From the NCBI GenBank assembly GCA_030490835.1, contig CM059972.1, positions 47,285,452 to 47,349,451 of the forward strand: a stretch of DNA of 64,000 bases. Direction: 5' to 3'. Each line of letters starts with the position of its first letter. Position 1 is the stretch's first letter. Position numbers and translations under genes: made by a program. Source of the stretch: Annona cherimola (lineage: Eukaryota > Streptophyta > Magnoliopsida > Magnoliales > Annonaceae). Positions 47,029 to 57,491 of this stretch are shown piece by piece. Under the pieces are notes generated by a model. It was not told the DNA's origin. It saw nothing but the letters and a program-made list of their open reading frames with translations, and searched no databases.

Positions 47029-50000
47029 TGGCGCCCCAACCCGAGTGTCACAACCTTACTCTAAGATCTATTGATTGGTAAATGTGATCAGGATTGTTGC
47101 CTTGTCACACGGCGGGCTATTTGGATATTTATCCACTTTATCTTAACTCCTTAGGAGTTTAATCATTTTTATACATTCCAATTCCATTATATGCCTTTTT
47201 AGGCCATTAAAATCAATTTAGTATATACATCAGATATCATAAATTTCATACTTAGTCATATCATGATCAATTATGCCTTATCATTTGACCATAAAGTTTT
47301 TTTCGCTATTTATAGTCAAAATCACTACATAGTCATAAACACAACATAATCCTTATACAACAATAAATCACCATTAATGTCATCAAACATACAACCATAT
47401 AATTCATGGAGTTCAATCATAGATAACTTGTAGAAATTTATTTTTTTTCTTGAATCTCCACCTGTGCTCCTTGCATGGTTCTCCCCATCACCTGTCTTTA
47501 GGATTTGGAAAATAAAACTGTAAGTCGAAACTCAATAAGCAAGCTATAATGTTTTCAGACAATCCTGATCACATTTACCATCCTTAAACATACTTCTCAT
47601 ACCCGTCCAGGATATATTATGAACAATGCGATGCATTATTTAAAATCATGATATCCCTTTGGATAGAAGCTAGCTAGGCAACCATTTATTTTTATCCTCT
47701 TTCCCATTCCAGGGAGGCACCGCTAGCCCTCGGCCTCTCTTAGCGACTTGGCTACACCAAAGGGGGACATTCGGTTCACTTACACTTTTGAGGTGGACCT
47801 CATGCTTTTGTGCACATGTTTTCTTTCATACACATGAACTTGACATGCTAGCATGATTTTTCAACCATAAACTCATAATTCATCAATTGACATAAGTTCT
47901 TGGAAAGCAGTAAACAATTCATTTATTTCATTAGAAATAACATTTCAATCGCATTTAAATAGGGAATGACCATCCTTAAACAACTTATAAAGAATTGAAA
48001 TCATTCATTCGCTAACTCATTTAAATAGTTAGAATATCATTAATAAACATTTTATCATATTTGATAAAACAAAGCATTTAGAAAACTGCTTGCTTAACTT
48101 GCATGCTTAGCTTTTCACCTCATTAATCTCTTTGCCTTTGCTTATACATAAACATAGCATTGCATTTATAACAATCCATTTGCTTTCACTCACTTAGTTT
48201 TCCAATCCCATAATCCATATCATACATAATCAACTTAAATTTTCAAGTCGATTATACATACACAACATGCACTTGTGCATCATAACATTCATTCCATATT
48301 GTGTTTTAATCCTATATTTAGGGTAAACACATAACATTCATTCATAATTCATCATTTGGGAATTTACATCTCCCATTAACCATTTTTCATATACTTTTCA
48401 TTTTTCCTACATCAATGCTCATTCTATGCATATAAGTGACGTTTTAAGCTTCAATAATTAAATCTCAAAAATTGAGATAATTAATCCTTATTCATACAGC
48501 AATATCATCATGCAATTTATCACATATTCATGCATATTTTTCATTTTAGCAAGTTCACATATCATCTCTCCATACATATGCTCTACATACGTTCAACATG
48601 CAACACATATATTATGTGTTTCTTAAAATTTCTCAACACGGCAGCTTACACCCATTTTCATCATCATGAAACCCCTTAATTAACATATAATTTAGGGTTC
48701 AATTTTGGAATTTTAATCCATTTATCACTTGTTTCCAAAAGAGCCATGTTAAGTTCCGTTTTTCATCCTTTCAATGCCTCTTTCAAGACTTAAATCATAA
48801 TTGATTTTTAAGTCATAATTTTCAGCAAGTAAACATAATTTTCTTAACCCAAATTTAGGGTATTATCACATAGTTAAAATTCATAATTTATTTTCTTCCA
48901 TAACAGCAACATTTTCATACATATAGGGCATTCATTTTACCCGTTTTGACATATCCATACATATATCCATAAAATCAGATTTAGGGCAAATCTTTTCAAA
49001 CCCTTTTGGACACTCAAAGTACCTTAAACCTAGGGTATTTTACTCTCCATAAAATTCATAAATCAATTCATTAGAAACAGCAACAAAAATCATATGGAAA
49101 GCACCCGTTTTGGCCCCCGTTTGGACGTCCCACATACATACCCTAAAAAATCAGATTTAGGGCTAATTCATCCAACCCACTTAGGCCGTCCAAAGTTTCC
49201 TTAATTTAGGGTAATTTTCCCTACAATTCATTCATAAAAAATTTAAGCACTTGTATCATTTTTAACTCATAAATGGAAAAATCAGGAATTTGTTGAAACC
49301 CTAAGTTCCATATTTGCTAAAATCATTAACAAATGATTAAATCAACATATGTAATCCAAAATAACATGAATTAAATCCAAATCAACATTCTTAAATCATA
49401 CAACAACTTGGTTTAGGGTTTTGAGAATTTCCAAGTTAGCTTTCATCTCAAAATTCAACTTAAACTTTCATTTTCACTCTCTTGAAATCTTGATCTCATT
49501 TAAATCTTTCAAAAATCATTGAATACCCATATTAAGGCATCAAAACTCAGTCTTTAAGAGTTCTTTATTAACCATATTTATGGCTCATGAATTGAGAGAG
49601 AAAACTTGATTCAAATGATCCAAAACTTAGGTTTTTACTTACTTGAATCAATCCTAACTTGAATCCAACTTGTGTAGCTTGGTTCTTATTCTTTTTCTCC
49701 TCCTTTTTCTTCCTCTTTTTCTTCTCCTTTTCTCCTTCCCCTTGCTGGTTTTGGACATGCAAAGAGCTCTCCCACACTTAGCAAAAATTTGGGAAATTTC
49801 GTCCCCTTTTCACATATGCACGTTTTCAAGGATAAGCTCCCTTTTTATTTTTTTTTAACCCGCTTATGGGACCCACTTGCCACATGTCATGAGGGTAATT
49901 TATTTCTACCTTATCCCTTGATGACATGGAATTTTTATAACCAAGTAAAATTTGCATTTACTAATTATCAAAAATCCACAAAATCCATGCATTGATGGCC

Positions 50001-50987
50001 CATGTTGCTGTCCACCAATTGACGCCCCCTCTATGATAGATTTTGACATTTTTTGCCACTTTTCCCATATATTTATGCGCCCATTTACTTCACCTAGGTA
50101 TCAGGCAACTTAGACACATATTTTAGCATTTTAAAAAATCAAATTTCATGACCAAAAGTGCCCTTGGACGTCCCCTTGTATGCCACATGCCCTAAGCTCC
50201 ATTTGAGCTAGCTATTAAGCATTAAACCATGTCATTTAATCCTTGAATTTTCCATGGATTTGACCATTAAACAAAGCATAAAAATCCAGCTCAATCCGAA
50301 ATTTGACACTTTGCATAGCATTAAAACACGTCATTTTCTCAAATGCTTTTTACTAAATGCTATGGTAGTCTAGGCTACACAAAGTTAATATTAGGTACCT
50401 TTTTCTAATTAACCACTTTCCCATGGTAATTAGCTTAATAAAATCCATTCATACCATAGATTTCATAATTTTATTCAATCGTTTCAAATTTCATCTTAAA
50501 CCGATGTTTCTACGTCAGTTATGAACCTTTGAAAATATGCTTAGACCGTGAGATTAAAAACAAATAATTATCACCTTAATCTCATCACTTATGTCTTAAT
50601 CGAATCCACTTATAAGGTTGAGCCAAAATCATGAGCTTGCCTTTAAAATTTCATCTCATTTCGCCTTACAGGCATTAAGTTATGAATTTTCTAGGATTTT
50701 CAATATTACTCCATAATTTCCATTTTAATCTCTATTAATTAAATCATGAAAATTAAAATAAATATTCATGCCACATTAGCATATTCTAATCCTCATTAAG
50801 CATCTTTAGTCATCTTGACTCATATTGGGCTTTGGCGATTAATCTTAATGACCATTCTTAATTGCAAACCCTAATTGCAAAATTCATAAATTCATGAAAA
50901 TCATCCAAAAATCAATCAACTCATACATAAATCATAATTACACCTTATATGCAATTATATGAGTCCTACTTGGGTCTATATATTACA
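47029..50987 (-). repeat. 3' LTR of element G (about 3.96 kb)
   Basis: It begins on the minus strand at 50987 with TGTAATATATAGACCC and ends GGGTTGGGGCGCCA at 47029. Its length and block order are like those of element B's LTRs. Its terminal sequence is closer to LTR D (GACCCAAGTAGGACTCAT). Confidence 0.85.
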
Positions 50988-51023
50988 ATCCTCCCCCCTT
51001 ATAATAGGTTTCGTCCCGAAACC
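50988..51023 (-). other. Polypurine tract and palindrome of element G
   Basis: Minus strand: GGTTTCGGGACGAAACC (51023-51007), then AAGGGGGGAGGAT (51000-50988) directly before the LTR. It is the same arrangement as at 30060-30094, so the palindrome is conserved between subfamilies. Confidence 0.88.
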
Positions 51024-51025
51024 AT

Positions 51026-51943
51026 CTACTTTTGGAATAACTGGGGATACTTTCTTTCTACCTCTTCCTTCAATTCCCAAGTAGCCTCGCTTTCGGAATA
51101 CCTTTTTCATTGAACTTTAACGTACTCAATTTCTCTATTCCGAAGCTTTTGTACCTTATGATCCAGAATCCTAATAGGTCTTTTCTCATAATTCAAATGG
51201 TCTTGAATTGGTAGGTTTTCCGCTACTAACACATGTGTTGGACCTAGAATATACTTCCTCAATATAGAAATATGAAAAATATTATGGACTAAAGCTAGGG
51301 CTGGAGGTAATACTATTCTATAAGCTAACTTCTTAATTTTCTCCAACACTTCAAATGGCCCAATAAACCTGGGATTTAACTTGCCTCTTTTTCCAAATCT
51401 TGTGACTCCTTTGAATGACGTGACCTTTATAAAAATATTTTTGCCAACTTGGATATTCAAATTCCTTCTCTTGCAGTTTCTGTAACTCTTTTGCCGACTC
51501 TGGGCTATGAGTATACACTGGCGAATAACCTGTACTTTGTCTGTCATTCGCTGAGACAAGTCTAGAGCTAGCTTTTTCTCACAAACTTCATCCCAGTTTA
51601 GTGGTGTTCGACACCATCGTCCATATAGTGCTTCAAATGGTGTCATTTGAATACTAGCTTGGTAACTGTTATTGTATGTGAACTCTGCTATCGATACATA
51701 TTCATCCCACGATCCTCCAAATTCTAATGTACACATGTGGAGCATATCCTCGATAATCTAATTCACCCCCTCCGTTTGTCCATCGGTCTGGGGATGAAAT
51801 GTCGTGCTAAATTTTAGCTGGGTGCCTAGGGTTTCATGTAAACTTTTTCAAAATCGAGATGTGAACGTCATATCTTGATCGAATACTATGGACTTAGGCA
51901 CTCCGTGGAGTCGTATAATATCCTTGTAATATGTCTTAGCCAA
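51026..51943 (-). pseudogene. Gypsy integrase C-terminal part and chromodomain (element G)
   Basis: The integrase core end includes DGQTEGVN and AEFTYNNSYQASIQMTPFEA. It is followed by LYGRWCRTPLNWDE, the C-terminal domain (FIGPFEVLEKIKKLAYRIVL, NIFHISILRKYI) and a chromodomain-like tail (RPIRILDHKVQKLRNREIEY, then ATWELKEEVERKYPQLF). This places it in the chromoviruses, most like Tekay/Del. Chromodomains steer integration toward heterochromatin. Stops at about 51107 (Trp to TGA), 51758 and 51848 break the frame. The natural end is TAG at 51026-51028. The start of integrase and all upstream pol are absent. Confidence 0.92.
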
Positions 51944-53561
51944 TCTGTGAAACCCATGTTATTTGAAGCTTAGTGAATGTGAGACATACTGAAAGCTTGT
52001 ACAGGGTGTGTATCATTGCTATAAAGTTATAGAAAGATGTGTATTACAATTTTAGAAAAATGAGATTAAATTTCAAATTTAGAAAAGGGGTAAAGAATGA
52101 TTTCATGAAGATTAGATATGAAAATGAATTTTTATAAATTTTTCGGGAAGGAATTTCAAGATTCTGAATTACAAGTATTGAGACTGTTTAAATTCACGGA
52201 CTTTATGGAAAAATTAAAAAAAATAGAAAATTTTGGGCTAATTAGGGGTCCTAATTAAGGGCTTATATTTGTCTATGCTATTTTCGTTATATCTTAGAAT
52301 GTATGACTCAGATCAACGAGAGGATTTAATAGAAAGTATTAAATTATGTGTTCTTAAATCTAGACGGATTAGATTATGAAAAATAATTAATTAAAATGCT
52401 TAACTTGACTGCATTAAAAAATGTGCCCAAAAATAAGTCTTCCGTAGCAGGTACGTACAGCAGCTTCAGTTGGCATTTTATTATTTTATGAAATTTTTTT
52501 TATTTAATTAATATATTAATGTGTATAAGGCAGTTTTATCTGAAATTTCAGGATTAAGCTTATTTTAACCTATTCTACATAGGGAATGGTTTAGATCATG
52601 AAAATTATGTTTAGAAAATTTTTAAATAACCAAAATTGGATGAGATTTCATGAATTAATATTGAATGCTAATATCTTAACCTACACTAATTATTTTAATA
52701 CGAAACTTAAAATGGACGGTTAAATTAATTTGTTCTATAATATGAACGGATTGGATTATGAAAAATAATTTAATAATGTATTTATATAATTCCAAATTTT
52801 TCATTGAAAAACGTGCATGAATTCATCAATGCAGGTACGTGCAAAACCTTTGCAACATGCATGAGTATTATTTTCACTATATGTTTAGCAATTTATTAAT
52901 TGAATTTATTATATACATACAACTCCATTTGAGATAAAATATCATGGGTAAGCCTAAATTAATATACCCCACTTCATGAAAGGAGTAGATTATACAAAAT
53001 ATAATTACAAATGGGCAGAAAAATTAAAATTTGAATGAATTACATTAATTAATTGAAAATGTGTATATTTTAGCCAATTTTAATCGCTTTAACACGAAAC
53101 TTGATACGAACGGTTAAATTAATGTGTTGTATAATATAGACGGTATGGATGTTAAAGAACACTTTTATAAAATTTTAAAACAGCCATGGGTTATGTATAA
53201 GAAAATACGCATATACCCGTTCCTTTAAAAAAAATTGAAAACAATCGGTGGCAGTAAATAAAAGAGAACTATGCATGGAAATTATAGCTGGCAGCAGTAT
53301 ACGTAGGAGTGAGCATGGACATAGAGGTGTCGGGTTATTAAAGAATATATGCAATGCTGTAATTCTCAAACGGACAGTTGTTAGATGAAGTGGGTATATG
53401 TATCAGTCTGACGGATAAAGGTTGGCTATTATGTCGGTTGAAAGCTGCAAAGCTTCAACTTAAGAGTAAAAGGAGGGGTGAAGGGCAGAGAGACGCCAGA
53501 CGTTCCAAACAGGTTCTACAATATATATATTTGTTTATTTTATCCTTCATGTTCGCATAGT

Positions 53562-53562
<1 letters not shown>
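51944..53562. repeat. AT-rich DNA with about 390-bp degenerate tandem repeats
   Basis: Similar blocks recur near 52300-52500, 52690-52870 and 53090-53290. They contain ACGAAACTTAAAATGGACGG type strings, a GGATTRGATTATGAAAAATA string and, in the first two, GCAGGTACGTRCA (52449 and 52833). The style resembles gypsy LTR U3 sequence but no terminus is visible. No coding region is supported. Confidence 0.55.
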
Positions 53563-53630
<68 letters not shown>

Positions 53631-53637
53631 CGCGCGC
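53563..53637. repeat. Compound (TA)n(TG)n(CG)n microsatellite
   Basis: An uninterrupted TA run to about 53619 is followed by TGTGTGTG and CGCGCGCGCG. From 53638 to 54105 I see AT-rich unclassified sequence only. Confidence 0.97.
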
Positions 53638-54101
53638 TCTTTTAAAATTTAATATGGTTAATCACTGACCATTACCGGGATTGTGTGTTCCTTTACTTGA
53701 TATAAAAAAAATTATACAAATGTAAATATATATATACATATAATAATTAAGGAAGATAGTTGTTAGGAACTGAGAATGTTAAATGTATATATTCCAGAAA
53801 TTTCATTTGATTTTCTCTTGCTACAGATTAGACACCGTCACCCTATATAATATGATAATAAAATTGAATATGTTAACCGTGGGTGTTGATTGAAATGCTG
53901 GCAACGAAATGTGTTAGAGGGTGCACGTAAAAGAATAAATGAAGAGCTGAAACCGTGATTTGTACACCTTTGATATATGGACATGAGTTAATTAAGATTT
54001 CATTGTAATTACCGCCCAAGCAAAGGTATAAATAGTGGAAAAAAAGAATTTTGCAAGCAAATAGAGGAGGAAAAGGGAAAACACTGGACAACTGGCAGGT
54101 T

Positions 54102-54105
<4 letters not shown>

Positions 54106-54146
<41 letters not shown>
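54106..54146. repeat. (TA)n microsatellite at the left EPRV junction
   Basis: About 20 AT units run straight into pararetrovirus-like sequence (ATAATCCTCC). The same viral sequence at 63923 is preceded by different bases. The last ATA could belong to either side. Confidence 0.95.
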
Positions 54147-54148
<2 letters not shown>

Positions 54149-54590
54149 CCTCCATCTCCACATTCAGATTCTGAAGAAAGTTACGATGGAGTAGAAGCAC
54201 TTAACCTAGCAAATAGAATGGAAGCTTAACAGTAGCAAGTGCTAAAGATTCTCTAGCTGTCACAAACAGCTTTTAGAGACGTGTTCATCGCCTTTCGGCA
54301 AGAGTTATCTTCTTTAATTTGCTTTCAGTCATGTAGAACTTTTAGTCATGTCAGACTTTATTTTACGAGACGTTGCAGCTTTCTTTTTGGCAACGAATCT
54401 ATCTTTTGTAATAATGCTTTATCTTTTTACTGTATTGCTTTCCCTGTGCGTTCAGCTTTTCACTGTTGAAGATACGAGTTTATCAAAAACAGTAAAAGCT
54501 AGTACGCGTCAGCAATAGTAAAGAGATAGGATAGAATAACTTTTAATTATGTTTTCAAATCCGTTGAGCGCCTGGTTGAAATCCGAACTC

Positions 54591-54598
54591 TATATAAA
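54591..54598 (+). promoter_or_regulatory. Probable EPRV promoter TATA box
   Basis: TATATAAA lies in CTCTATATAAACTCACTG, in the noncoding region after the last viral ORF. This is where caulimovirids start their pregenomic RNA. A start near 54622-54630 is expected. The upstream stretch 54231-54590 has no ORF and fits an enhancer/promoter region. No tRNA-Met primer site was found nearby. Confidence 0.6.
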
Positions 54599-54713
54599 CT
54601 CACTGTCAAAGAGAAAAAAAAAAACAGGAGAAGAGAAAAGCACAAAATCAAGAAGTGAGTGAGTTTGTGAGTTCAAGATTTCTTCAAAGATTGCTCAAGG
54701 AGTCGTCAGTCCT

Positions 54714-54719
54714 GTAAGT
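54714..54719 (+). other. Candidate 5' splice site in the EPRV leader
   Basis: GTAAGT is a perfect plant donor core, about 90 bases after the presumed RNA start and before any long ORF. It could pair with the acceptor-like site at 62546-62548. Use of this site is inferred, by analogy with the spliced mRNA of rice tungro bacilliform virus. Confidence 0.45.
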
Positions 54720-55112
54720 AATGTTTTCAATATGAAAGATATGGAATAGAAAGTTATGGGTAGTTCCAGTTTTTATGTTTACTTATGTTTTAAGAATTTT
54801 ATTAGTGCATGAAAGTTGTTTAGTTTGAAAAAGATTTATAATCGGTTGTTTCTTGAATTCAACAAGTAGGTCTTAATCCTTTTTACAGAAAAACTGTAAT
54901 TCCCTGTGTCGAAAGCATGTGTTGCTCGAATGGGTTGGTGCTTTATTCTGTAAAAAAATGGGCGCGAAAGAATGAAAGAAATAATTAATTATAAATCAAA
55001 GTAAAACTAAAAGAAGTAATGCACAAATAATTTCTAAACATAATAGACTAAGACTGGAACAAACCCATTTATTAAGAAAATTCCTATTTTCGGGACCAAC
55101 TCTGAATGCAAA

Positions 55113-55337
55113 ATGTTCTCAGTAATCAAAAATATAACTTACGTTTGCATGATCCTAGCAGGAATAATAACAGAAAAAAATAAAACAATTAGAAACAATG
55201 CAGAGATGTATAATAGATTATTAGATAAAAAAGAAAATCTAGATGATGAAATAATTGAATTAAAAGGAGAAATAGAATCTTTTAAACAAAGATTAGCAAA
55301 CATGAACAATTCCGCAAAAGACTTAACCACCCAATAG
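55113..55337 (+). CDS. Small EPRV ORF with coiled-coil character
   Basis: A 74-residue open frame starting at ATG 55113. A hydrophobic first third (YVCMILAGIITE) is followed by a charged stretch with heptad-like spacing (YNRLLDKKENLDDEIIELKG, then IESFKQRLANMN). It sits after the leader and before the RT fragment. Caulimovirids often have small coiled-coil virion-associated or unknown proteins in this place, but I cannot match it to one. It may also be a shortened or internally deleted product, since viral sequence is missing just downstream. From 55338 to 55371 there is no credible frame. Confidence 0.45.
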   Translation: MFSVIKNITYVCMILAGIITEKNKTIRNNAEMYNRLLDKKENLDDEIIELKGEIESFKQRLANMNNSAKDLTTQ

Positions 55338-55371
55338 CTTAGCACTATAAAGGTGAGCCCTATTAGCATAA

Positions 55372-55578
55372 ATCTTAACTTATTATATAGAATTCTTAGG
55401 CCAAAAAATAGGAAATGGATACATAGAATTGCAACCACATATTTCACAAAAAATTTTAGAAATGCCAGATAAATTAGAAACCTTAGAACTATTACAAAAA
55501 TTTTTAGGATTAGTAAATTATGCTAGAAACTTCATACCAAATCTAAATAATAGTACAAACTATTTATATAAAAAAAAC
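55372..55578 (+). pseudogene. Caulimovirid reverse transcriptase, C-terminal fragment
   Basis: Open frame with EFLGQKIGNGYIELQPHI, KILEMPDKLETLELLQK and FLGLVNYARNFIPNLNN, the part of RT after the palm domain that leads into RNase H in plant pararetroviruses. The catalytic palm is absent because of a deletion near 55372. The MULE inserted at 55578. The matching downstream part starts at 61633 but in another frame: the A-run at the junction appears to carry one extra base in both duplicated copies, so the frame was broken before the MULE arrived. Confidence 0.85.
55570..55578. repeat. MULE target-site duplication AAAAAAAAC, left copy
   Basis: Nine bases identical to 61623-61631 on the other side of the MULE. 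Nine bases is the normal MULE duplication length. Confidence 0.93.
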
Positions 55579-55726
55579 GGGGAATTTGCGCCATACCCCC
55601 TCTAAGTTTGCGAATTAGCATATTAGACCCCGAAGTTTTCGTATTAGCTTTTTGGACCCTGAAAAGTTTCATTCTGTGCATTTTAAACCCTGCGCCCTAA
55701 CGCCGTCAGTCTCCCACCGCTTAACA
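55579..55726 (+). repeat. MULE terminal inverted repeat, left (148 bp)
   Basis: By eye it is base-for-base identical to the reverse complement of 61475-61622. It contains CGCCATACCCCCTCTAAG and the CG-rich inner part CGCCGTCAGTCTCCCACCG. Between it and the GRF exon (55727-56297) the sequence is noncoding. Confidence 0.95.
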
Positions 55727-56297
55727 GTGTGATATCTCGTTTGGTTCTTTGTAAATGACGAATATGCCATTGTAGAGATGCTTTTAAGCTGAAACGATGA
55801 AAGTGGGAAGGATGGTTTCACTTTTTTTCTTTCAAAGACGGACGGTGCTGTGTTGGGGCTTTGGGTAATGGCTGAAAGAAGGTATGCTTTCTGGCTGTGT
55901 TGGGGCTTTGGGTGAATGGGGAAGATGATTTACGAAAAAAATTTTCTCCTGCAACCTCGATTTTTTTCTGGTTTTGATTAAATCGGAACTATGTGTAATA
56001 ATTGTCGGTGAGCCTATAAACTTTAAAAAAAAAATTTATTTAGTGTAAACTGTATACCATGTATAATATATCAAAATCAGCTTAATAATCTTGGAAAATT
56101 TCAGTATGTTTAACGGTAAATTACAGGTTCAATTTTAAAATTAGTGTTTTAAACTTTAAATGTTTTTTAGTTTTGATTAAACCATAAATGACACATTATA
56201 TTTTAAAATGCGCCATTAAAATGTTTTGTTACATATAGAAATGTTGGAGATATTTTACCTTTTTCCTGGTTTTCCAAAATACATATAGAAATTAGAC

Positions 56298-56824
56298 TTG
56301 CACAGGTTTTTTTTAAAATGTTTGTTATCTCGTCATGTCGCTTTTTTGTTTTTTTTTTGTGGAAGCAGAAATATCCCTTGCTGGATTAAAGAGATTCAAT
56401 GTCCATGTGGAATGGGAACTTGTAAAGTTTTTATGTCAAGAACATCTAAAAATCCAAATAGGTGGTTCTACCGTTGCCCTAAAAAGGTATGAAATATGAT
56501 TTTTTTTGTTCGCAATTAGACAATGATATTCGTCATTTGATTGCTTAATAACATATGAATGCATTTCTTTGTTAGGATTTGAAGATATGTAATTTTTTTC
56601 ATTGGTGTGATGAATATAACTCCAAGGAGCTGATGATATTAGAAGAAGAATGCAAGATGGAGTGCTCTACTGGAACTGATGGAACCTTGAGGATGGAGTT
56701 GGATGCTTTGAAAAAAGAGTTATCTGAAATGAAGAAAGCAACTTCAGTGGATGAGATAACTAAAGGAGTGACAAGCATGACCATAAATATTAATATATGT
56801 TCTTCTCCTAATCCGAAGGAATGA
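56298..56824 (+). CDS. GRF-type zinc-finger protein carried by the MULE (two exons, 5' end uncertain)
   Basis: Exon 1 (open from 56298 at the earliest) holds CPCGMGTCKVFMSRTSKNPN and FYRCPKK, ending at about 56487. The intron is about 56488-56575, from donor GTATGAAAT to acceptor TTTGTTAG. Exon 2 continues in frame as DLKICNFFHWCDEYNSKEL, then a heptad-like coiled-coil region (MELDALKKELSEMKKATSVD), ending with TGA at 56822-56824. CxCG, FYRCP and CxFFxWCDE form a complete GRF zinc finger, a single-stranded nucleic acid binding fold. Start uncertain: an acceptor-like AAGCAG near 56370 may mean a further upstream exon. No stop interrupts it. It lies convergent to the transposase inside the MULE, so it may be a captured host gene or an accessory transposition or anti-silencing factor. 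Confidence 0.72.
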
Positions 56825-57075
56825 TTTGTACTAATCTATTTAAAAGCAAACTAGTATGGGATTGTTGTTCAACTTATTTTGTGAGTACTGGTAATCAATG
56901 AATTAGCTTGTGTATGGATTGACTATGGAACTTATTTTATGTCGTGGACATCCGGTATAATGATATCATTTCTGTGAGTATTGGTTTCATATAGGTATTG
57001 GCTTAATAGAAATAATCTATTTATTCCACTATACGGTGGAATAAACTAATGCCAAGGAAATATTTATTGTCACTG

Positions 57076-57414
57076 CATTCATTTAAATGGACGGAAAAAA
57101 GTAGTTCATCTTGTGCTACATTTGGAGATCATGCCCTGCAAAGAACTTTCTACCAGTTTCAACAAGAGCTGTATTAGCTTAATGACCAAGCTGTTAAAAG
57201 AACTTTCTACCAGTTTCAACAAGAGCTGTATAGTTAATGACCAAGCTATTAAATACATACAACAAAGTTCATTCATTTAAATGGACGAAAAAAAGTAGTT
57301 TATCTTGTGCTACATTTGGAGATCATGCCCTGCAAAGAACTTTCTACCAGTTTCAACAAGAGCTGTATAGTTAATGACCAAGCTGTTAAATACATACAAC
57401 AAAGTTCATTCATG
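57076..57414. repeat. Segmental tandem repeats between the two MULE genes
   Basis: ATTCATTTAAATGGACG...GATCATGCCCTGCA recurs at 57076 and about 57270. AAAGAACTTTCTACCAGTTT with following AACAAGAGCTGTAT occurs three times (near 57140, 57197 and 57335). Otherwise 56825-57491 is noncoding and would hold the 3' ends of both convergent transcripts. Confidence 0.85.
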
Positions 57415-57491
57415 TATTGAAAATCTATTGGATATAACTTTTACAAGTCCTAAAAGGTGGAAAAATGTAAATTTCTACAGCCGCTCAATTG

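Larger units (their letters stand above)
47029..51943 (-). mobile_element. Truncated Tekay-type gypsy element G (3' LTR and 3' end of pol)
   Basis: On the minus strand: integrase/chromodomain (51943-51026), palindrome and polypurine tract, then a 3' LTR (50987-47029). The 5' side is cut at 51943, with unrelated AT-rich DNA beyond it. The outer LTR end reads TTTGGCGCC where TGTGGCGCC is expected, so its last bases are changed or lost. It interrupts the Athila protease. Confidence 0.88.
54144..55578 (+). mobile_element. Endogenous caulimovirid (EPRV), left segment
   Basis: The first 78 bases repeat the last 78 bases of the window (63923-64000), the end of a viral ORF; here that ORF reaches a TAA stop at 54225-54227. 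There follow an intergenic region with promoter features, a leader with a donor-like site, a small ORF (55113-55337) and a C-terminal RT fragment. Capsid, movement, protease and most RT sequence that should lie between the leader and RT are missing, so this segment is internally deleted. The MULE cuts it at 55578. Confidence 0.85.

Noticed and set aside
51944..54105. A host gene between the gypsy relic and the EPRV
   Set aside because: No open frame over 70 codons with protein-like composition and no splice-compatible homology is visible; only AT-rich repeats and microsatellites.
54231..55112. Open frames in the EPRV leader, including one starting near 54281
   Set aside because: They are short, lie over the promoter region and have no recognisable feature. 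A possible decayed polyprotein start near 54960-55100 was too short to call.
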